A DNA stretch of 64,000 bases, taken from the NCBI RefSeq assembly GCF_002245495.1, contig NZ_NQJF01000004.1, forward strand, positions 186,001-250,000, written 5' to 3'. The first letter of the stretch is position 1. Every line of letters starts with the position of its first letter. Below are positions 36,680 to 45,977 of this stretch, in pieces. A model generated the notes under the pieces. The model did no database searches. It saw only the letters and a program-made list of their open reading frames with translations, and was not told the origin of the DNA. This DNA is from Oceanimonas baumannii. Its GTDB lineage: Bacteria > Pseudomonadota > Gammaproteobacteria > Enterobacterales > Aeromonadaceae. The position numbers and the translations under genes are program-made.

Positions 36680-37618
36680 ATGGACTCCTCCGCCCTGCCT
36701 GAGTTTCAGGCTCATCTGCACACTGCCGTTGAAAACCTGCCAGCCGAAGTCCGCCGCCTGTTTCATGGCCGCGGCCGGTGCTGGCCGGGGGTGGAGCAAT
36801 TAACCGCCGACTGGCTCGATGGGCAGTTACTGATCAGTCTGTTCCGTGAACCAGAGCCTGCTTTTCTCAACGAATTACAGAGCCTGTTAAATCAGCTGGT
36901 CACGACTCAGACCTGGCAGCAGAGCGGGGCCACTTCCCTGCTGCTGCAACACCGTGGCCGTGATGGTTCCCCTCTGGAAGTGCTTTGGGGAGAACTGACG
37001 CCCAACCCGGTCGTACGCGAGCACGGGCTCAAATATCAGTTAACATTGGGCCGCAATCAGAATAATGGCCTGTTTCAGGATATGCGCCTGGGCCGGCAAT
37101 GGGTAAAAGAGCAAGCCAGAGGCAAGCGGGTGCTGAACCTGTTTGCTTATACCTGCGGCTTTTCCGTAGCCGCCCTCGCCGGTGGTGCCGGGCATGTGGT
37201 GAATCTGGACATGGCCAAATCATCTCTGGCCCGGGGACGGGATAACCACCGGTTAAACCAGCATGATCTGAGCAAGGTCAGCTTTCTTGGCCACGAGCTG
37301 TTCAAATCCTGGGGCAAAGTACGCAAGCTGGGGCCTTATGAGCTGATCATTATCGATCCGCCCTCATTCCAGAAAGGCAGTTTTGTCCTGACCAGAGATT
37401 ACGGCAAAATTCTGCGCCGTCTGCCGGAACTGCTGACCAGCCAGGGGATCGTGCTGGCCTGCGTAAACGATCCGGATGTCGACAGCCAGTTTCTGATCGA
37501 TGGCATGCAGGAGCAGGCTCCCGAACTGCGCTTTACAGAGCGCCTGAACAACCCGCCCGAATTTGCCGATATTCACTCCGAGTCCGGCCTCAAGGCACTG
37601 GTGTTCGCCCGGGGTTAA
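36680..37618 (+). CDS. Class I SAM-dependent methyltransferase (RlmI/RlmK-like)
   Basis: A 312-residue enzyme of the Methyltrans_SAM group related to 23S rRNA m5C/m2G methylases. The N-terminal ~120 residues are a substrate-binding part. Then comes GLFQDMRLGRQWV, the SAM motif VLNLFAYTCGFSVAALAGGA (about 152-171), an acidic VNLDMAKSSLARG and the catalytic-type IIIDPPSFQKGSF (about 228-240). No PUA domain is present, so it is shorter than RlmI and the target RNA or protein is uncertain. Its 3' end overlaps the convergent symporter gene by 29 bp. Confidence 0.8.
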   Translation: MDSSALPEFQAHLHTAVENLPAEVRRLFHGRGRCWPGVEQLTADWLDGQLLISLFREPEPAFLNELQSLLNQLVTTQTWQQSGATSLLLQHRGRDGSPLEVLWGELTPNPVVREHGLKYQLTLGRNQNNGLFQDMRLGRQWVKEQARGKRVLNLFAYTCGFSVAALAGGAGHVVNLDMAKSSLARGRDNHRLNQHDLSKVSFLGHELFKSWGKVRKLGPYELIIIDPPSFQKGSFVLTRDYGKILRRLPELLTSQGIVLACVNDPDVDSQFLIDGMQEQAPELRFTERLNNPPEFADIHSESGLKALVFARG

Positions 37619-38594
37619 GGACAGCTGCTCCTTCACGAGCATATTTCTGTGCCAGTACGGCGCATACCATCAGCTGAATCTGATGAAAAAGCATCAGCGG
37701 CAGCAGTGCCGGCCCCAGCATGGCACCGCTGAACAGTACCTTGGCCATGGGCACCCCCGTGGCCATGCTCTTTTTTGAGCCCGCAAACACAATGGTGATG
37801 CAATCTTCCCGGCTAAAGCCCAGGCTCCGGCCAAGCCAGGCGGTCAGCCACAGCACCAGCGCCAGCAGCATGCAGCATACGGCGGTTAACACCATCAGTT
37901 TTGACACCGATACCGACTGCCACAGACCATCCACCACGGACGCACTCAGTGCCGTATAGACCACCAGCAGAATCGAGCCCTGATCAATCCGGCCCAGCCA
38001 GCCCCGGTTACGATCCACAAAACCACCGATGACAGGGCGCAGCAGATGACCGGCCATAAAAGGCAGCAGCAGCTGAGCACTGATGGACAGAATGGAATCG
38101 AGCGGAGATACCACCTCACCGGCCTGCATATTGAGCAAGGCGGCTACCAGCAGCGGGGTCAGTACAATACCGATAATGCTGGAAGCAGAAGCACTGCAAA
38201 CAGCTGCAGGCACATTCCCTCCCGCCAGAGAAGTAAAGGCAATGGCGGACTGCACCGTGCCCGGCAGCACACACAAAAACAGCATGCCGATATAAAGCGG
38301 CTCACCCAGCAGCGGAAGCAGCATCGGTTTTAACAATACGCCAATTAACGGAAACATGACGAAGGTGCAGCCAAACACCAGCAGGTGCAAGCGCCAGTGC
38401 ATAGCACCGGCCACAATGGCCTGCCGGGACAATTTGGCTCCGTGCATAAAAAACAGCAGGGCGATGGCCGCCGTGGTGAGCACATCAAAAAACACCGCAC
38501 CCTGCCCCTGTGCCGGTAGCAAGGTAGCCACGGCCACCACGCCCAGCAGGATAAGAGTAAAGTTATCAAACAACAGACGTAAGGCTCTGAGCAT
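37590..38594 (-). CDS. Bile acid:sodium symporter family protein (YfeH-like)
   Basis: A 334-residue membrane carrier of the BASS family, closest to E. coli YfeH: LTTAAIALLFFMHGAKLSRQAI, LPGTVQSAIAFTSLAGGNVPAAVCSASASS (no break), TDQ-like RIDQGSILLVVYTALS, TIVFAGSKKSMATGVPMA and PLMLFHQIQLMVCAVLA. The start at 38594 (GGGATG upstream) gives the family N-terminus; an in-frame start at 38723 adds 43 unrelated residues. Substrate unknown. Divergent AraC regulator at 38745. Confidence 0.9.
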   Translation of the reverse strand: MLRALRLLFDNFTLILLGVVAVATLLPAQGQGAVFFDVLTTAAIALLFFMHGAKLSRQAIVAGAMHWRLHLLVFGCTFVMFPLIGVLLKPMLLPLLGEPLYIGMLFLCVLPGTVQSAIAFTSLAGGNVPAAVCSASASSIIGIVLTPLLVAALLNMQAGEVVSPLDSILSISAQLLLPFMAGHLLRPVIGGFVDRNRGWLGRIDQGSILLVVYTALSASVVDGLWQSVSVSKLMVLTAVCCMLLALVLWLTAWLGRSLGFSREDCITIVFAGSKKSMATGVPMAKVLFSGAMLGPALLPLMLFHQIQLMVCAVLAQKYAREGAAVLNPGRTPVP

Positions 38595-38744
38595 TTCAAC
38601 ATCCCGGTTGTGGCAAATACGATGCACAGTATAATCCGGGAATAAATGTAATTTTATCGGTAAAAAGAGATTAAATATCGCGAAAAGGACATCCAGCAAC
38701 AACTGCTTGATCAGCTTGCTCAACTGGAGCAGTTACCCAGGCCC

Positions 38745-39485
38745 GTGCTGGGGCAGCGGTGGTCTCTGCCCAATCAGGCCATTCACACCCAGCACGCCCA
38801 CCCCTGGGTACAACTGTCTTATGCTGCCGAAGGCGTACTGATGGTAGACACCCCGCACGCGCGCTTTGTGGCCCCGCCCAACCGGGCTGTGTGGATCCCG
38901 CCGGGTCTGACCCACGGAGTGCAGTGTGCCACCGGCACCCAAATCCGCAGCCTGTATATTGCGCCTGCCGCCATCCCTCCCCGTCCTTGCGAAGTGGTAC
39001 ACATCAGCCCCTTACTCAGAGAGCTTATCCTGGCGTTCAGCCATTTCGAGGAGGAATACAATGAAGCCGGTGCTGAAGGCCGGCTGGTGTCCGTGCTGCT
39101 GGACAGGCTGGCCATGGCTCCGGCCTGTGCGCTGATGCTGCCCTGGCCGGCAGATAAAAAGCTGGCCGGCATTTGCCACTACCTGGCCGAGCATCCGGAC
39201 TGCCGCCGGCCCATGCAGCATTTCAGTCGTCAGCTTGGCGTCAGTGACAAGACCCTTGGTCGCTATTTTGTGCGTGATACCGGCATGAATTTTCGTCAGT
39301 GGCGTCAGCGTGCCCGTCTGCTGGCCGCCCTGCCTCTGCTGGAGAAAAGACAACGTATTACCGACGTGGCTCTGGAATGCGGCTACGACAGTCTGTCTGC
39401 CTTTATTGCCGCCTTTAGCCAGCTGCTGGGCTGCACACCCGGCGATTTTATGTCCAGAAAAGAGCACAGAGCCGATAATAAATAA
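38745..39485 (+). CDS. AraC-family regulator with cupin domain
   Basis: A transcription factor of at least 246 residues. The N-terminal cupin-like AraC_binding part contains HAHPWVQLSYAAEGVLMV and NRAVWIPPGLTHGVQ. The C-terminal double HTH (about 140-240) contains MQHFSRQLGVSDKTLGRYF and ITDVALECGYDSLSAFIAAFSQ. GTG at 38745 is the first standard start, but the frame stays open upstream to 38664 and the segment QQQLLDQLAQLEQLPRPV looks like native N-terminus, with AAAAGGAC at about 38683. A rare start codon is possible. It is divergent from the YfeH-type gene, its likely target. Confidence 0.85.
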   Translation: MLGQRWSLPNQAIHTQHAHPWVQLSYAAEGVLMVDTPHARFVAPPNRAVWIPPGLTHGVQCATGTQIRSLYIAPAAIPPRPCEVVHISPLLRELILAFSHFEEEYNEAGAEGRLVSVLLDRLAMAPACALMLPWPADKKLAGICHYLAEHPDCRRPMQHFSRQLGVSDKTLGRYFVRDTGMNFRQWRQRARLLAALPLLEKRQRITDVALECGYDSLSAFIAAFSQLLGCTPGDFMSRKEHRADNK

Positions 39486-39544
39486 AAGATGACAAGATAT
39501 GACCTAATATTTTATTCCATAACCTTCTCGCTATTTGGTACAAT

Positions 39545-39741
39545 TCACGCTCTGCAGGAGAGAGAAGTCAGTCAGGCTTCCGCCGAAGGCGCAAACTCCC
39601 ATAAACGCTCAGGCAAAAGAACTGCAGTTCATCAACAAGCCCACTGGAGAGCGGTTGCCAACAGCAACCCACCGAAGGAGCAAGCGGCACTCACCGCATA
39701 AACTCTCAGGTTCAGAGGACAGGGGGAGGGGCAATTATTCT
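39545..39741 (+). ncRNA. Tandem glycine riboswitch
   Basis: Two glycine aptamers in series. Aptamer 1 (39552-39627) is closed by CTGCAG/CTGCAG and has GGAGAGA, CGCCGAAGGCGCAA and CGCTCAGGCAAAAGAAC. Aptamer 2 (about 39641-39727) has GGAGAGCGG, CACCGAAGGAGCAA and CTCTCAGGTTCAGAGGAC. These are the conserved cores of the class. A -10 box TACAAT lies at 39539-39544, so transcription starts about where the aptamer begins. It controls the TRIC/UPF0126 gene at 39756. Whether glycine switches expression on or off cannot be read with confidence; the expression platform includes AGGGGGAGGGG before the first ATG. Confidence 0.95.
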
Positions 39742-39755
39742 ATGCAGGACCCCTG

Positions 39756-40376
39756 ATGCTTATTTCTGTCTATCTGATTGCCATCACTGCCGAAGCCATG
39801 TCCGGCGCACTGGCCGCGGGACGCCGCAATATGGATCTGTTCGGTGTCAGCCTGGTTGCCTTTCTGACCGCACTGGGCGGCGGTACGGTACGCGATATCA
39901 TGCTCGGCAATTTTCCTATTACCTGGACCCAGCACCCCGGCTATATTTACCTCACCATTGGTGCCGGCCTGGCAACGATTCCCATTGCCCGCATCATGCA
40001 CCGGCTGCACCGGCTGTTCCTGCTGCTTGATGCCGCCGGCCTTATTGCCTTTACCATTATCGGCTGTAATGTCGCGCAGGATCTGGGCTATTCACTGCCG
40101 ATTGTGGTGATGGCCGGCATTACCACAGGTATTTTCGGGGGTATACTGCGTGATGTGCTATGTAACCGCACGCCCCAAGTGTTGCGCCATGAGCTTTACG
40201 CCAGCGTATCCCTGCTGGTCGCCCTGCTCTATCTGCTGCTGTGCTATCTTGGCATAGAGGAAAACATCAATATACTCATCTCGTTTGGCGTGGGTCTGGC
40301 CATCAGATTAAGTGCCATTCGGTGGGGATGGTCACTGCCGGTATTTTCCTATTCACCAGAGCGCTGGCATGGATGA
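39756..40376 (+). CDS. TRIC/UPF0126 family membrane protein, likely glycine transporter
   Basis: A 206-residue protein with about six to seven helices in two homologous halves. Each half has a glycine-rich kinked segment and a basic residue: LTALGGGTVRDIMLG (about 38-52) and GIFGGILRDVLCNRTP (about 124-139). The family has been called trimeric intracellular cation channel, but bacterial members behind glycine riboswitches have been proposed to carry glycine, which fits here. Start ATG 39756 has CAGGA before it. A four-codon ORF (ATG at 39742, M-Q-D-P) ends in TGATG overlapping this start. Confidence 0.9.
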   Translation: MLISVYLIAITAEAMSGALAAGRRNMDLFGVSLVAFLTALGGGTVRDIMLGNFPITWTQHPGYIYLTIGAGLATIPIARIMHRLHRLFLLLDAAGLIAFTIIGCNVAQDLGYSLPIVVMAGITTGIFGGILRDVLCNRTPQVLRHELYASVSLLVALLYLLLCYLGIEENINILISFGVGLAIRLSAIRWGWSLPVFSYSPERWHG

Positions 40377-40424
40377 GCCCGCTACCCTCCTCAGATGAAC
40401 TTGCGTTGGCTCGACAGACACGAC

Positions 40425-40469
40425 GGTCGGTGATGTCCGGTAACCTCCCGGGGTGATCACCGACCTTTT
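40425..40469 (+). terminator. Rho-independent terminator after the TRIC gene
   Basis: GGTCGGTGAT-N21-ATCACCGACC-TTTT: a perfect 10-bp stem with an inner GC-rich loop, 48 bp after the stop codon. Confidence 0.8.
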
Positions 40470-40535
40470 ACAGCAACATTTTCTCGGCTGAAAATGCCAT
40501 TGTGATTATTACTTCAGTTTCACGGAATCCTGCAT

Positions 40536-41576
40536 ATGAGCCAGTGGACCCGCACCGCCCTTAAAATTCTTTCCAGCGATCAACTGCGCACCTCGGATAC
40601 CCACCTGTACCGGCTGGATATCCCTGCCCTGCAAGGCATTGATATTTATCTGAAGGATGAAAGTACCCATCCCACCGGCAGCCTTAAACACCGGCTGGCC
40701 CGCTCGCTGTTTCTGCATGCCATCTGCAGTGGCAAAGTTCGTGAGGGAACCCATGTGGTGGAAGCATCGTCCGGCAGCACGGCGGTATCGGAAGCCTATT
40801 TTGCCAAGCTGCTTGGTCTGCCTTTTACCGCCGTCATGCCTGCGTCCACCACCCGCAGTAAAATCACCCAGGTCGAGCGGTTAGGTGGCCGCTGTCATTT
40901 TGTGGATCACGCCGCTCAGGTGTATGCTGCTGCCGAACAGCTGGCACGGGAAACCGGGGGCCACTATATGGATCAGTTCACCTATGCCGAACGGGCTACC
41001 GACTGGCGCGGCAATAACAATATTGCCGAAAGCATTTTCCGCCAGCTGACCGAAGAGCCTCATCCAGAGCCTGAAGCCATTGTGATGAGTGCCGGTACCG
41101 GCGGTACCTCCGCGACCCTTGGTCGCTATATCCGCTACGCTGGCCTGAATACGCAACTGGTAGTGGTGGATCCGGAAAACTCGGTGTTTTATGACAGTTA
41201 CCAGCAACGGGACAGCACACTGACCAGCCAGGCCAGCGGCCGGATTGAAGGCATTGGCCGTCCACAAGTCGAGGCATCCTTTCTGCCAGAAGTCATTGAT
41301 CGCATGATAAAAGTACCCGATGCCGCCAGCATTGCCACCATTCACTGGCTGGAGCAGATACTGGGGCGCAAGGCCGGTGGCTCTACCGGTACCAATTTGT
41401 GGGGGGTGCTGCAACTGGCACAGGAAATGCAAAAAGCCGGCAAAACCGGCTCCCTGGTCACCCTGATGTGCGATGGCGGCGAGCGCTATCTGGACACCTA
41501 CTACAACGCCGGCTGGGTGGCCGAACATATCGGCGATATCACGCCCTGGAGCGAGCAGCTGGCGCGGTTGGGCTAG
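40536..41576 (+). CDS. PLP-dependent cysteine synthase-family protein (Cds1-like L-cysteine desulfhydrase)
   Basis: A 346-residue fold-type II PLP enzyme. The Schiff-base Lys is in [18 protein letters not shown] (about residue 52), the substrate loop is [19 protein letters not shown], the phosphate-binding loop is [15 protein letters not shown] (about 190-204), and [17 protein letters not shown] is typical of the Cds1 group. These enzymes degrade cysteine to pyruvate, ammonia and sulfide, rather than making it. Note the late [14 protein letters not shown] segment. No cys-regulon neighbours. Its relation to the upstream glycine gene is unclear, since a terminator lies between. Confidence 0.85.
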   Translation: MSQWTRTALKILSSDQLRTSDTHLYRLDIPALQGIDIYLKDESTHPTGSLKHRLARSLFLHAICSGKVREGTHVVEASSGSTAVSEAYFAKLLGLPFTAVMPASTTRSKITQVERLGGRCHFVDHAAQVYAAAEQLARETGGHYMDQFTYAERATDWRGNNNIAESIFRQLTEEPHPEPEAIVMSAGTGGTSATLGRYIRYAGLNTQLVVVDPENSVFYDSYQQRDSTLTSQASGRIEGIGRPQVEASFLPEVIDRMIKVPDAASIATIHWLEQILGRKAGGSTGTNLWGVLQLAQEMQKAGKTGSLVTLMCDGGERYLDTYYNAGWVAEHIGDITPWSEQLARLG

Positions 41577-41627
41577 CCAATCACAGATCGTCAAAGAGAG
41601 CACCATGCGAAGCATCAGTGCGGTTGC

Positions 41628-41665
41628 ACTCCGCCGACACGCTTCAAGCCCATCCGTGGAGCTGA
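41628..41665. repeat. Degenerate dispersed repeat fragment
   Basis: CTCCGCCGACACGCTTCAAG followed by CCCATCCGTGGAGCT resembles the element at 50150-50225 (CTCCGACACGCCGTGAA.ACATCCCTGTAGGCT) and, more weakly, TTCGACACGCTTCAATGAA at about 5085. It lies in the 93-bp gap between two convergent genes. Probably a degraded copy of a short intergenic repeat family. Confidence 0.5.
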
Positions 41666-41669
41666 CCGC

Positions 41670-44600
41670 TTAACGTTCCCTCGAAGAGGGCTTCCGCTCC
41701 GCCCTCAGTACCAGCATACAGGGAGTGAGCAGCAGTGTGAGCAAGGTGGCAAAGGCCAGTCCGCCGGCAATGGCGCTGGACAGCTGAGTCCACCACTGCG
41801 TAGAGGGAGCACCGATGCCCAGTGCCGGAGCCGGCAAATCCACATTCACCCCCAACACCATGGGCATCAGCCCCAGTATGGTGGTAATGGCCGTCAGCAA
41901 CACCGGCCGCAAGCGCAGACAGCCGGTTTCCAGCGCGGCTTGTGCCGGGCTCATGCCATCGGCCCGCAACTGGTTAAAGGTATCGATCAGCACAATGTTG
42001 TTGTTCACGACAATACCTGCCAGCGCAATAATGCCCATGCCCACCATCACCACCCCAAAAGACTGGCCATTCAGCAACAGCCCCATCAGTACACCGGCGG
42101 TAGAAAACACGATGGCCGAGAGCACCAGTGCGGTCTGATACAGGCTGTTGAACTGGGTGACCAGAATCAGCGTCATCAGTAAAATGGCCACCACAAAGGC
42201 GGTGCTCAGGAATGCCGCAGCTTCCCGCTGATCTGCATTTTCCCCGGCCAGCGTTAACACCACCCCCTCGGGCAACTCCACGCCGCTTTGCTGCAGGGCA
42301 CCAAGCCGTTCGTCCAGCCGGAAACCCTCGGCAATATCGGCCCTGACGGTAACGGTGCGCCGGCCATTAACCCGGTGCAAGGTGCCCACCTTGGGGGCCG
42401 GAGTCAGGGCCACAAACTCGCTCAGAGGTACCTGACCACGGGGGGTATGAAGCGTGAGACGGGAAAGCTGATCTACCGAGCGCCAGTGGCGAGGCAGACG
42501 CACACGAATATCCACCTCATCGCTGGCATCTTCCGGCCGGTAGCTGGCCAGGCGCAGACCATTGGTCACCAGTTGTACCGCATTGCCCACACTGAGCACA
42601 TCCGCCCCCATCCGCGCGGCGGCCTCTCTGTTCACCTCCAGCCGCCATTCAATGCCCGGCAGGCTGCGATCATCCTCAATATCCGTAAAACCGCCGAGCT
42701 GACTCATGGCGCTGCGCAACTGCTCTGTCGCCAGCCCCAATTGTTGATCGTCGTTGCCTGACAAGCGGATTTCCACTGGCTTGCCGCCTCCAGGCCCCAT
42801 CTGCTGCTCACGAAACTCCAGCACAACACCGGGAATGTCAGCGGTACGCGCCAGCATGGTTTCCCGGATGGCTCTGGCAGGGCGGCGTAGATACCAGTCA
42901 ATAAACTGAAACTGCAACACGCCAATCACATCACTGCCCATCTGGCCATCCGCCATGGCAAAACTTCGGGCATAAAGCGCCTTCACCTCGGTCAGCCCGG
43001 TCAGCCGGCTTTCCACTTCCCGCAGCAACGCATCCTTTTCATAGACAGACAAATCCCCTCTGGCCCGTACCTGCAACTGGGCACTGTCTGGCTCGATATC
43101 TGGGAAAAACTCCACTCCGTGGTTAAAGCGGCTATAACCGGCATAAATAAGGGCAATCAGCCCCAATGTGCCCAGCAGCGTCAGCCCCGGTCGGCGCAAC
43201 AACCAGGCCAGCAGTCTGCGGTAGTACGCCAGACCGGGTACCACGACCGGAGTTCTGGGCTGACGGCCCTCCCGGCCCAGCCCTCCCATGGTGGGCAGAA
43301 ACACCAGCGCCATGGCCAGCGATGCCAGTAGGCAGATAATGACAGTGGCAGGCAGATATTGCATAAACTGCCCGACCACACCTGGCCAGAACAGCAACGG
43401 CATAAACACCGCCAGCGTGGTAATGGTAGAAGCGATCACTGGCCAGCTCATACGGTGTGCCGCATTGATCCAGGCTTCTTTGGTCGACTGACCTTCATGC
43501 AGATAGCGATCCGCCAGCTCGCTCACGACAATGGCCCCGTCCACCAGCATGCCCGCCACCAGGATCAGCGCAAACAGCACGATAATGTTCATGGTAAAGC
43601 CAATACCCCAGATGATCAGGATACCGGCAAAAAAGGCCCCGGGAATGGTCAGCCCTACCATCACCGCCGAGCGTACGCCCATGGTGGCAAGAATAAGAAT
43701 GAGCACCAGCACCACGGCGGTCAGCACATTGTTAAGCAGATCCGACAGCATGGTCTCAATCTGGGTGGATTGATCCATGATATAGTCAATTTCCACGCCG
43801 GCGGGCAGCAAGGGCTGTGCCTGAGCCAGCAGTGTCTTGACCTGCTCAATGGTCTGAATAATATTGGCACCGGCGCGCTTGCTTACCTCCAGCACCAGAC
43901 CCGGCTGACCATTAATACGGGCAAAGCCCGCCGGATCCTTGAAGGTACGACGGATAGTGGCCACATCGCCAAAGGTCACCACTCTGTCGCCACTGACCCG
44001 GAGTGGCAGGCCCAGCACATCATCCAGATCCTCGATAACGCCGGGCACCTTAATGGCCATGCGGCCGGCTCCCGTGTCCAGACTGCCTGCAGCCACCAGC
44101 CGGTTGTTGCGGGAGACCAGATTAAACAGTTGCGTATAGTCAATGCCGTAACTGTCGAGCACCTGTGGATCGACCAGGATTTCGAGCAAGTCTTCCCGAT
44201 CGCCGCCAATGTCCACTTCCAGCACTTCGGCAATGCCTTCAATTTCGTCTTTCAGCCTGCGGGCAATCATCACCAGCTCGCTTTCCGCAAGCGGACCCGA
44301 CAGCGCCACCGACAGCACCGGAAACAACGCCACGTTGATCTCATGCACTATCGGCTCATCCGCTTCCTGAGGCAACTCGCTCCGCGCCGAGTCTACTTTT
44401 TCACGCACTTCCTGCAGTGCCAGTTTCGGATCAAAACCAGCATCGAATTCCAGCATCACGGAGGCATGACCTTCACTGGCGGTGGAGGTCATTTTTTTCA
44501 CCCCTTCCAGGGTGCGCAGCTCCTGCTCCATGGGCCGGACCAGCAGCCGCTCTCCGTCTTCCGGGCTGATGCCCTCCAGTGCCATGGACACATACATCAT

Positions 44601-44732
44601 GGGAATGGTGACATCCGGATTGGCTTCTTTCGGGATCACCAGATACGCGCCCACTCCCCCTGCCAGCAATAAAATAAAGGCGAACAGCGTAGCGCGACTG
44701 CGATAAACGGCAGCCCGGATCAGGGTCCTCAT
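41670..44732 (-). CDS. RND-family efflux permease
   Basis: A 1020-residue inner-membrane proton-driven exporter of the AcrB/MdtB type with the twofold pattern of a membrane helix, a large periplasmic loop and six helices. Recognisable are TM1 (ATLFAFILLLAGGVGAYLV), TNPD-like EANPDVTIPMM, MDQSTQIETMLSDLLNN and the TM4 region LILVAGMLVDGAIVVSEL. TM4 has one acidic residue where multidrug HAE1 pumps usually have Asp-Asp. TM10-11 are near GIIALAGIVVNNNIVLIDT. Substrate unknown. Its ATG overlaps the adaptor gene stop (ATGA). No outer-membrane factor is encoded here. Confidence 0.92.
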   Translation of the reverse strand: MRTLIRAAVYRSRATLFAFILLLAGGVGAYLVIPKEANPDVTIPMMYVSMALEGISPEDGERLLVRPMEQELRTLEGVKKMTSTASEGHASVMLEFDAGFDPKLALQEVREKVDSARSELPQEADEPIVHEINVALFPVLSVALSGPLAESELVMIARRLKDEIEGIAEVLEVDIGGDREDLLEILVDPQVLDSYGIDYTQLFNLVSRNNRLVAAGSLDTGAGRMAIKVPGVIEDLDDVLGLPLRVSGDRVVTFGDVATIRRTFKDPAGFARINGQPGLVLEVSKRAGANIIQTIEQVKTLLAQAQPLLPAGVEIDYIMDQSTQIETMLSDLLNNVLTAVVLVLILILATMGVRSAVMVGLTIPGAFFAGILIIWGIGFTMNIIVLFALILVAGMLVDGAIVVSELADRYLHEGQSTKEAWINAAHRMSWPVIASTITTLAVFMPLLFWPGVVGQFMQYLPATVIICLLASLAMALVFLPTMGGLGREGRQPRTPVVVPGLAYYRRLLAWLLRRPGLTLLGTLGLIALIYAGYSRFNHGVEFFPDIEPDSAQLQVRARGDLSVYEKDALLREVESRLTGLTEVKALYARSFAMADGQMGSDVIGVLQFQFIDWYLRRPARAIRETMLARTADIPGVVLEFREQQMGPGGGKPVEIRLSGNDDQQLGLATEQLRSAMSQLGGFTDIEDDRSLPGIEWRLEVNREAAARMGADVLSVGNAVQLVTNGLRLASYRPEDASDEVDIRVRLPRHWRSVDQLSRLTLHTPRGQVPLSEFVALTPAPKVGTLHRVNGRRTVTVRADIAEGFRLDERLGALQQSGVELPEGVVLTLAGENADQREAAAFLSTAFVVAILLMTLILVTQFNSLYQTALVLSAIVFSTAGVLMGLLLNGQSFGVVMVGMGIIALAGIVVNNNIVLIDTFNQLRADGMSPAQAALETGCLRLRPVLLTAITTILGLMPMVLGVNVDLPAPALGIGAPSTQWWTQLSSAIAGGLAFATLLTLLLTPCMLVLRAERKPSSRER

Positions 44733-45826
44733 TGCGCCGTCTCCTGCACCATCACCGCGTCACCGATACCGGCAAAGCCAGCCCCCCGGGTGACCACTCT
44801 GAGCTGATCAGGCAGGCCGGTCACCCAGGCTTCATCCGGGGTAATGGCCAGTACGGTCAGCGGAAGCAATTGCAGCCGGTTTTGCGTATCCACCACATAC
44901 ACACCGGTGCGCCCCTGCTCATCCAGCGCCAGCAGCGACGGAGACAGACGATGGGCCGGCCGCACCGGCAGACTGATGTTCAGCTCGGCACTGGCCCCTG
45001 CCAGACGCCACGCCTGCGGATTGGAAAAGCGGGCCTCCACCGCAAAACTGCGGGTATCCGCATCGGCGGCAACCGCCACAAAGGTCAGCGTTCCTGCCAG
45101 CTCACGACCATCCAGCGAGCTGGCAGTGACCGGCAGTCCCGGCCTCAGGCCGGCTACTTGCTGCTGAGGCACATAGGCCGTCAGTTTCAGTTCGTCAGCA
45201 TTAACCAGGGTCAGCAAGGCATCGCCGGCAACCACATAGTCTCCTGCTTCGACATGACGGACATCAACGATACCGACAAAAGGTGCAATGGGCCGGCTGT
45301 CATCCAGTGCCAGCCTGGCCTGGGTCAGGGCCGCGGCCGCCTGGGCATCGGCGGAGCGGCGCATCAGCAGCTCGGTGGCGGCAATCAGGCCTTTTTGCTG
45401 CAGACGTTCGGCGGCTTGCAGCTCGGCTGCCCGCAAGGCCCGCTCCGCCTCAGCACGGACCAGACTGGCCCGGCGATCATCAATGCTGAGAGTCAGCAGC
45501 TTATCGCCTTCCGCAACCGCTTGCCCCAATACTGCCAGTTGCTCCACCACCCCCTCGGTACGGGCCCGCACCACAACATGATGCAGGGCCTGCAGCTGCC
45601 CCTGCACCTTCAGCAGAGGCTGATAAGGCCCGGCGTGCATATTTTGCACCTGCACCGTCACTGCCGGACTTGGCACGGAGGTGCCAGCCGCCGCTTCAGG
45701 TGCCTGCTCGGCAGCCTGATAAAGCGTGCCCCGCCACAGCCAGAACAGCACCACTGCCAGCACCGCCCCTCCCCAAACCAGCTTTTTATTACTGGTTACC
45801 CGCTTACGCCAAGCCGTTGATGCCAT
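44729..45826 (-). CDS. RND efflux periplasmic adaptor (membrane fusion protein)
   Basis: A 365-residue adaptor linking the RND pump to an outer-membrane channel. An N-terminal anchor helix (LVWGGAVLAVVLFWLWRG) is followed by a lipoyl half-motif with VVRARTEGVVEQLAVLGQAVAEGDKLL, an alpha-hairpin (LVRAEAERALRAAELQAAERLQ), the second half-motif RPIAPFVGIVDVRHVEAGDYVVAGDALLTL and beta-barrel and membrane-proximal domains. No lipobox is seen. The start at 45826 (ACGGAAATAAC upstream) is preferred to an ATG five codons earlier, which has no spacing for a ribosome site. Confidence 0.9.
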   Translation of the reverse strand: MASTAWRKRVTSNKKLVWGGAVLAVVLFWLWRGTLYQAAEQAPEAAAGTSVPSPAVTVQVQNMHAGPYQPLLKVQGQLQALHHVVVRARTEGVVEQLAVLGQAVAEGDKLLTLSIDDRRASLVRAEAERALRAAELQAAERLQQKGLIAATELLMRRSADAQAAAALTQARLALDDSRPIAPFVGIVDVRHVEAGDYVVAGDALLTLVNADELKLTAYVPQQQVAGLRPGLPVTASSLDGRELAGTLTFVAVAADADTRSFAVEARFSNPQAWRLAGASAELNISLPVRPAHRLSPSLLALDEQGRTGVYVVDTQNRLQLLPLTVLAITPDEAWVTGLPDQLRVVTRGAGFAGIGDAVMVQETAQ

Positions 45827-45977
45827 GTTATTTCCGTTCATCCCGCGTTATCTCTCAGCATATCAAGTTGATCATGGCTCAGACAGCCTTGATACAGTTC
45901 AAAAAATCAGCACAGTTATTGACTGGGAAGTCAGTCAGGCGTCGTGTGCACACAAATAGATATCTGGTTAACCACCT

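Noticed and set aside
41605-41673. 22-codon ORF after the Cds1-type gene
   Set aside because: It runs through a degenerate repeat fragment and has only a weak ribosome site.
43359-44672. 437-codon open frame antisense to the RND permease
   Set aside because: His/Gln-rich shadow translation without start signals.
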